Of a DNA stretch of 64,000 nt, positions 58,447-64,000 are shown piece by piece. The notes below the pieces were generated by a model. That model did not search any database. It saw only the letters and a program-made list of their open reading frames with translations, and had not been told where the DNA came from. Origin of the DNA: Harmothoe impar (Eukaryota; Annelida; Polychaeta; Phyllodocida; Polynoidae); the NCBI GenBank assembly GCA_947462335.1, contig OX381708.1, forward strand, positions 45,945,377-46,009,376. Reading direction: 5' to 3'. The translations under genes were made by a program, and so were the position numbers. How positions within the stretch are numbered: position 1 is the stretch's first letter; the number at the start of each line of letters is the position of its first letter.

Positions 58447-59668
58447 CTAGGATTTTTTGTTTTCATTTTGGCTTCAACAAGCTTATGTGTGCACACTTTT
58501 CCAATCCAATTCACTTCATTATCCAATGTGCTTAACGTCACAACCCAGTGACCCAGTCAACATATTATTGACCGTCATCATTGCAGGCAATTGTTTAACG
58601 TCACTAACTCGTGACCCAGTCTGCCACAAACTGTCATTACTGCCTGCAGTTATTATGAAACAAAACATATCCACCAAGTGCCCCTTAGTACCCTTCAATA
58701 AGGTCTATTATAGCTGAACCCTGAATAATCCAAAACTTTCATTACAGCTGATTTCTGTTTCATTTCAGCTACCTCAGTTCCTATATGCCTCTGCTCTGTG
58801 AATTTAAAACTGGATTTTGTGTCTCTTCTTTTTCATACTGTAAGACATGCCATTTACCATCAGAAAACTCAACCAAAATTCACCTCAGGCTTTTACTGTC
58901 ATGCCACTTTATATTATTTTTGGTCTTTATTCTAAGTTCCTATGAATTTGCTTACCATGCCACTGTTTGATTAAGTCTTCCTTCACTGATTGCGCACTTA
59001 TGCGAATTTTTGGCCGATCTTTGGCCGACCTTGAGGGCCGTGCCTTTTTCGCAAAGATTGCCTTGAACCTTAGATTTTTTAGGAATCTCACTATTTGGAA
59101 TATTGTCTCCGGGAGCCTGAATCATTTGCCTCTGGTAGTACTTTCCTTTCTATGGTTGGCTTGTGAACTTGAGGGACAATTAACCCAATTTTGACCCATA
59201 TTTAATCGATTTTCCATGTAAAAATTAGAAATAATGTAGGACAATATGATTTTTTTTTTGTGAAAACCTACTTTAGAGAGCTATTCAAGAATCAAAAGAT
59301 GGTACTAATATTTCCCATTATTTTCTGTGTGATTTTGACCAAAATATCCATTGCAATAGCCATGGCAATCATATCAAATATGACCATCATGATCATTCCA
59401 CATACAAAATCTGAAAATACCTAACAAAACCTACAATAAGGTATTTATTCCCCCTCAATTGCCATCTTTAACTGGCGCAATAACGAAAAGGTACCTGGCG
59501 TTATACTCTCAGGATGCTGACTACCAATAAAAGACGATAACCTGGAACCATCCTATTAACCATCCTGAACCTGCAAAACCAGAATTCATTAATAAACTTT
59601 GCGAAAATGATCCGCCCAACATCAAATCATTAAAGAGATTTACCAAAACATCAAACAAGATAGTATAC

Positions 59669-59941
59669 TTATGCCCTGAAATTTTGAGAGATCAATCCCA
59701 CATAGTGGAGGCTGCCGCGTTTGGTCCTCCGTGGTGCGGCTGCTGTAGCCCAAGCCGCTTTCACGCTTAAGGGCCTGTTGGCAGCTCCGCTCATTGCACA
59801 CGCATTGGTTGCCACGTTGATCAATGTTTTGAACTGCTTGCCACTGACCCGCACGATGAGAGCATCCTTCTCGGCCCTCGTTGTTGCACCATGATACGTC
59901 TGAACCAAGCTGCACCATGACTGCACCTGTTGGCAGCCCAC
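59669..59941 (-). pseudogene. Possible degenerate protease region downstream of gag
   Basis: The 90-codon frame, in the same frame as gag after several stops, contains D-A-L-I-V-R-V-S-G-K-Q-F-K-T-L-I-N-V-A-T. It has the shape of a retropepsin start (V-x-G-K-x-F-x-A-L-I-D-T-G-A-T), but the catalytic D-T-G is N-V-A. If homologous, it is inactive. The similarity is short and could be chance. Confidence 0.25.
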
Positions 59942-60091
59942 CTTAAGCTACATGTCTGTGGGATAGAATTATGATTATTAATGTTCAAAAATTGCTGCAC
60001 CCCTGCTGGGTATAGCACAAGTTTTTGTTCATTTCAACCCTACTGATCTTGGGTCCCATGCACGACAGGGTGGGATCTGGGGGACCCTTAC

Positions 60092-61171
60092 TTAGTTTGT
60101 CGGGTAGGCCGGGGCTGTGGCCATGTCCAACAAACGATGAGCCATGTCCATCATATCTTCACGGGAGATGCTGCTGGCCTGATGGGATTCATCACACTGA
60201 TAGACCAGGCCATCAGACCCTCCAAGTGAGTCTGGCCAGCTGACGGGGTCATAATCATCATACTCTCCATCCCAATAGCTCCTGTTATCTTCTTCGTAGC
60301 CCTCATTGTCCCATCTTCTAGATGGTGGTAGCATTGGACACCCTGCTTCATAATGGTCTCCCCCACACTCCCAGCACTGTACCTGTGGCGGCTGGCTCCA
60401 TCCCATCTCATGAGGGCCCATAGATGTGTGGAGAGATGCAAATGTATTAGGCTGCTGATGCACTGACTGAATATGAATTGACTCTGCTGCGGGTGATGAA
60501 TTCTTAGTGACCTTAAGAACGGATATTATCTTATCGGTGATTTGACTTACACCATTGTCAATTTTATTGCTAACACTCTTGATGTGCGACTCTAATGCGT
60601 TTAGTCTCTCTGTGTTCTCTAAGCCAGTGCGGAAGCTTTGATACGCGGTCTGTGATGCTGCTGTGAGACCGGTGAGGTCATTATATGCTTGCAGGTTGAG
60701 TTTATCTCTTACCGAGCCAAGCAGACCATCTCTATATATGCGGAGCACATCAGCTGGTCGAGACCTCCCAACTTCAGAGCACACCTTTAATGTTCTCTTA
60801 CAAAACTGATTGGCATCCTCATCTGGTTTCTGAGCAAGATTGCGAATTAAAGCGTGGACCTTTTCTGAACTAGGCCCCGCCAAGTTGATAATATTTGTTC
60901 TAGCGTTCTGCCAATTATCAATTCCCTCAACAAATGCATATATCTCGGGACTAAGGTGAGCAGATAGCTGAGCTAATTTGGAGGCATCTAGATCCTCCGC
61001 ACCATAAACCTTTTCTATGTATGTTTCATAGTTCCGTACCCACGGGATAACCATGAGTTCATTTTTCGAAGGGAAGGGACCTGGGTTAAGGGACTTGTAA
61101 ACCCGGCGCGCTGCGTCGATGTGCCGCATTCGTTGCTGTTCCTGTTGCACGTTGGCCTGGGGTTCCGCCAT
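60092..61171 (-). CDS. Gag polyprotein of the LTR retrotransposon
   Basis: The 359-residue protein would form the particle and bind element RNA. Residues about 35-200 look like a helical capsid domain (W-V-R-N-Y-E-T-Y-I-E-K-V-Y; later A-N-Q-F-C-K-R-T-L-K-V). Residues about 205-240 are coiled-coil-like. A zinc knuckle of the C-x2-C-x3-H-x4-C type lies at C266, C269, H273, C278 (C-W-E-C-G-G-D-H-Y-E), one residue shorter than the common C-x2-C-x4-H-x4-C. The C terminus is acidic (E-E-D-N-R-S-Y-W-D-G-E-Y-D-D). It ends in TAA with no pol frame fused or overlapping. The ORF is intact and could supply gag in trans. Confidence 0.85.
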   Translation of the reverse strand: MAEPQANVQQEQQRMRHIDAARRVYKSLNPGPFPSKNELMVIPWVRNYETYIEKVYGAEDLDASKLAQLSAHLSPEIYAFVEGIDNWQNARTNIINLAGPSSEKVHALIRNLAQKPDEDANQFCKRTLKVCSEVGRSRPADVLRIYRDGLLGSVRDKLNLQAYNDLTGLTAASQTAYQSFRTGLENTERLNALESHIKSVSNKIDNGVSQITDKIISVLKVTKNSSPAAESIHIQSVHQQPNTFASLHTSMGPHEMGWSQPPQVQCWECGGDHYEAGCPMLPPSRRWDNEGYEEDNRSYWDGEYDDYDPVSWPDSLGGSDGLVYQCDESHQASSISREDMMDMAHRLLDMATAPAYPTN

Positions 61172-61451
61172 GATAGCTGGCTCTATTGCTTGTTGAACCT
61201 AATTGGGAAGATTGGCAAAGTTATGGACTATTGTCTACTCCGTGCACCGTACAGTTTACCGTAAAGTTCAAAGTTGTCTTTAAGTCTTTTCTTTAAGCTC
61301 TAGTCTAAATATATGCACTTCAGGTGAGAACCAGGGGGCCATGGAAAAGCTGCATTAATGTTCGGGCCAAACTGCATTAATGTTTGGGTGACTGAAGTTC
61401 ACAGGCCTTGCCTGGGTATGATATATCACTATTCAACCATTGTGCTATACT

Positions 61452-62225
61452 GCATAAACTCCAAATATCACTGTGCTCTAATGTCTATTTCTTGAAGGCT
61501 TACAAAGTTCGATGTACAAACAGTCCAATCTTCACAAAGTTCAATGTCCAAACAGTCCAGTTTTTAGCAAAGTTCTTATTAAATACAGATAGATCTTCCC
61601 TATGGCCACTACCTGCTTACAGAATATGGTCACATTTCTTCTGATATAAATCCATCGAGTGCTGGTTGTGGTGAGTAGGGTGTATGGGTAGGGGGTGGGC
61701 TATGCGGCACCCGCTGGGTAAAGGCCTTAATGTAAACAGCTCTGGTAGTGGAGCTTTGGTTGTGTAACACGTTTATTTACCCTTGGTGTAGCAGTCTCCA
61801 TATTGGTGTCTAAAAATTGTGTGTTCCGTAAAAGTTCTGGGGGAACTTCTATGTAAATAGCTGCAACGAGTAACAGATAGTGGTATCAGGGTTAGTGCTT
61901 TAAAATTTGTCCTTGGCAGTGTTAGCAATGGACAGGTATTGTTCTTTACTGTATAAGTCCCAGGTACCACCTTGCTCTAATGTCTATGTCTTAAAGGCTG
62001 AAGGTTCCAATGTACACACAGTCCAAACTTCACAAAGTTCAAATGGCCAAACAGTCCAATTATTAGCAAATGTTCATATTAAAAGCATACAGACTCCCTT
62101 ATGGCCACTACCTGCTTTACAGACTATAGTCACATTCCTTAGACTAAAATTCAATCGAGTACTGGAGGTGAGTAGGGTGAGGGGGGGGGCTGTGGCACCC
62201 ACTATGGCCCAGTAAGGCATGAATA
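61452..62225 (-). repeat. Diverged tandem repeat in the element leader (period about 497 bp)
   Basis: 61452-61735 and 61949-62225 align over about 280 bp with roughly 20 percent difference (shared TGCTCTAATGTCTAT, CTTCACAAAGTTCAA, TATGGCCACTACCTGCTT). Each also contains a 32 bp subrepeat (AAAGTTCAATGTCCAAACAG). It lies between PBS and gag. Confidence 0.8.
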
Positions 62226-62662
62226 TACACAGGTCTGGAGTAAGGGTTTGTGTAGCAGAGGTGCCGTACACAGAGGGTTCTACTCCAGGCTCCAGGTTAC
62301 CTGCCTGTAAATCCTTCAACTATTGCTGTATATTGCATATGTGGGTTGGCTGTGAGGTCCTCCGGGCCCCGTCATGTATATAATGTATGGGCCATTCACC
62401 GTTACAGAGTTATGTTGAAATCCAAATCATAGTGTGGGAGCTCATTGTACTAGCACATAAAAGGCTAAAAGGTAACATAGTATTTACCTAAGCCTGCTAG
62501 TGAGCATGCTGGCAGTGGCTGGGGTTGGGGGTCTGGGGTTTTGGCAGGCCTCCAACTACTGGAGGAGGCTTCAGTACACGTTAACATACACAGAAAAACA
62601 CAGTTGAAAATGGATTAAAATCTGGCTAAAAGTGTCATAACCACCATACCCATTGTTAGTTT

Positions 62663-62675
62663 GGTAACTCCGCCA
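62663..62675 (-). other. tRNA primer-binding site
   Basis: TGGCGGAGTTACC on the minus strand, one base after the 5' LTR. The TGG start pairs with tRNA 3' CCA. The tRNA species is not identified. Confidence 0.75.
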
Positions 62676-62676
62676 G

Positions 62677-63674
62677 TGTGAAAATATAAGCTTCTCTTGT
62701 GTGAGGTGTGTAAGTGAATATGTTCCTGCACAGTAATGTATGTGACCTTGATTTGTCTATGAGCCTATCGATAAATGGTTAATAGAGTCCAGTTAGATTC
62801 TAGCAGTGCCATTCGAGGCATTGAGTCAGTTGTAAATATGCGTGCTAGGGTTTATGGTCACTATGAATATATTGCCATTCGAGGCTTCAATGTATAAGTC
62901 TCACTTCAAGGTCAATCAAACTCACTTGCTGAGAGGTACTGTTTTATTATACAAGTCTCCAGTTTAGAGACAAATAGGTATGGTGGTTACATGTAGATAT
63001 ATATATATGAATATATACAAGTAATGACACTGAGCCTTAATTCCAAACCTGTGTGTAATGTTAAGGTGGTTCACCCATAGGGCTGACCCTGCACCTTCAG
63101 CCACATGTCTCCTGCCCCAGTCACAAGTCCTCCTGCCGCTGCTCCAGCCACATGTCGTCCTGCCAGGCCCTCACTGCCCAGCTCTCCCTTTGTACGGCTC
63201 CTCGTGTCCGTCTCGCTCCCTGGTGTCGCCTCGTCTCTCCTCCTGTGTTAGCAGGCACGGCCTGTTTTATATGCCCCGTCTCGATGGAGTGACCGGGTGG
63301 TGCAATGTGGCCTTCGGTCATTGGTTAATGGACAACATGTGAGCAGGCGTTGGCAAGGGGAATTGCGACGTGGAACTATGTACGGCATTACGAGTAGGCC
63401 CATGATCCCAAGGCACCATGCTGGGTAACAATACCCTACGTTCTTGGCCCAGGACCAGGCCAGAGTAAATCCCCAACACACACAAGTGTGTACCGTAAAC
63501 TCAGTGATTAATAACCAGTTAAGTTGCACATTATTGAGGCAATTATGAACTGATATCAGACAAGCAGATGTGTAAGATTATTAACCCCTTCACCACTGGA
63601 TTTCCTGTAACTCAATGCAATTTTGTGCAATATATTGGCTTACCGCGTGGAAGGGGTTAACCAATCATCTAACA
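62677..63674 (-). repeat. 5' LTR (998 bp, with MITE insertion)
   Basis: It equals the 922 bp LTR plus 76 bp (a 72 bp MITE and a duplicated TTAA). The remaining sequence appears identical to the other LTR. Confidence 0.95.
63585..63656. mobile_element. 72 bp TTAA-specific MITE inside the LTR
   Basis: The ends are CCCCTTCACCAC and its partial complement GCGTGGAAGGGG, flanked by TTAA on both sides (63581-63584, 63657-63660). The matching position in the other LTR has a single TTAA, which proves insertion and target duplication. It is too small to code. TTAA targets and CCC ends fit piggyBac-type transposition. Confidence 0.9.
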
Positions 63675-63831
63675 TAAATATGGGGCTGCTACTTGGTGCT
63701 AGTTTCCATGCTGCACCCGGTACACGCTGGTACTTCACCATAAAGCACACGGTATGGGGTTAACGCAAGTCACGTTGGGCAGCGGTGACTAGAGCACGAC
63801 CTCGGGAACAGACGGCGACAGAGGGGGGTTG

Positions 63832-63849
63832 TGGTTACCATGGTAACCA
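63832..63849. promoter_or_regulatory. Perfect 18 bp palindromic X-box
   Basis: TGGTTACCATGGTAACCA is a perfect palindrome matching the RFX X-box consensus. It lies in host DNA after the LTR element. No gene is seen next to it in the remaining 150 bp. Confidence 0.4.
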
Positions 63850-63975
63850 GTGAGAAGACGAATGGGTCTCCTGGTGGGTTGAGGTTATAGCGGGGTAGAG
63901 AAGGTGGTGGTGGTGAGGGCATGAATGGAGGGAAGCAGGCAATGGGTGTGTGGGGTGCTATATGGCATTTCATTA

Positions 63976-64000
63976 GGCCAGTCAAAAAGGAAAATGCTTC
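63976..64000. mobile_element. Possible truncated start of a GGCC-end MITE
   Basis: TTA followed by GGCCAGTCAAAAAGG at the window end resembles the left end of the 47328 element (TTA, GGCCACTCAAAA). The rest lies outside the window. Confidence 0.35.

Larger units (their letters stand above)
55795..59640 (-). other. Internal region without recognisable pol
   Basis: This is where protease, RT and integrase would be expected, but all frames are broken and no catalytic motif (such as Y-x-D-D) is seen. It holds the 17 bp repeat at 56348, a 557 bp tandem duplication and a 64 bp tandem repeat at 58324. Confidence 0.6.
54859..63674 (-). mobile_element. LTR retrotransposon, gag only, young
   Basis: LTRs at 54859-55780 and 62677-63674 begin TG and end CA. 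TAAA flanks both sides (54855-54858, 63675-63678), a 4 bp target duplication. On the minus strand a primer-binding site TGGCGGAGTTACC follows the 5' LTR after one base and a polypurine tract AGAGAAGGAGG precedes the 3' LTR, so orientation is clear. The LTRs match apart from a 72 bp MITE insertion. Gag is the only intact gene; no RT, RNase H or integrase was recognised in about 4 kb after it. It fits a non-autonomous, gag-carrying element mobilised by a relative. 4 bp duplications and gag type suggest the Ty3/gypsy group, as inference. Confidence 0.92.

Noticed and set aside
1..64000. CRISPR arrays, rRNA or tRNA genes
   Set aside because: No regularly spaced identical repeats with unique spacers, no conserved rRNA segments and no convincing tRNA cloverleaf were seen.

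Overview
This 64 kb window looks like animal nuclear DNA. Intact bacterial-style genes are absent. There are short exons with consensus splice sites, long introns, microsatellites and a minisatellite, many short inverted-repeat DNA transposons, and two large retroelements: a Ngaro-type tyrosine-recombinase retrotransposon and an LTR retrotransposon. That mix suits an invertebrate such as a marine lophotrochozoan or non-vertebrate deuterostome, but the species cannot be fixed from the sequence.

Region 1-21 kb. Pieces of one or more minus-strand multi-exon genes are readable: exons near 8.1, 9.5, 12.7, 13.1, 14.7, 17.3, 17.7 and 20.7 kb. Neighbouring exons join in phase (13.1 to 12.7 kb; 9.5 to 8.1 kb; 17.7 to 17.3 kb, which ends in a stop). 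The coding looks extracellular: a cysteine-rich segment, a beta-rich segment and a possible lectin-like C-terminal fragment. Between them lie CCCT, TA and pyrimidine microsatellites, a CRE-site cluster, and several MITEs.

Region 20.9-26.7 kb. A small plus-strand gene encodes a single-pass membrane protein with an acidic tail. Two exons are clear and a third, terminal exon is likely. The second intron carries a 35-39 bp minisatellite.

Region 27-39 kb. No convincing gene was found. The region holds non-autonomous DNA transposons: a 247 bp TTAA-type MITE at 30.8 kb, an 853 bp TA-flanked element at 33 kb and a 274 bp foldback at 36 kb.

Region 39.6-45.4 kb. An apparently intact minus-strand Ngaro-type element carries gag, RT-RNase H and tyrosine recombinase. 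It has the diagnostic split direct repeats (A1 - ORFs - B1 - A2 - B2), and each repeat pair is identical.

Region 46-54.8 kb. This is mostly unique DNA with recurring CATAATGAG motifs, CCAAT boxes and RFX-like X-boxes, and one promoter plus first-exon candidate (about 53.2-53.5 kb). Three MITEs of two or more families are also present.

Region 54.86-63.67 kb. A young 8.8 kb LTR retrotransposon lies on the minus strand. It has matching LTRs (TG...CA), a 4 bp TAAA target duplication, a primer-binding site, a polypurine tract and a gag gene, but no recognisable RT or integrase. A 72 bp TTAA-specific MITE has since inserted in one LTR; the other LTR keeps the empty site.
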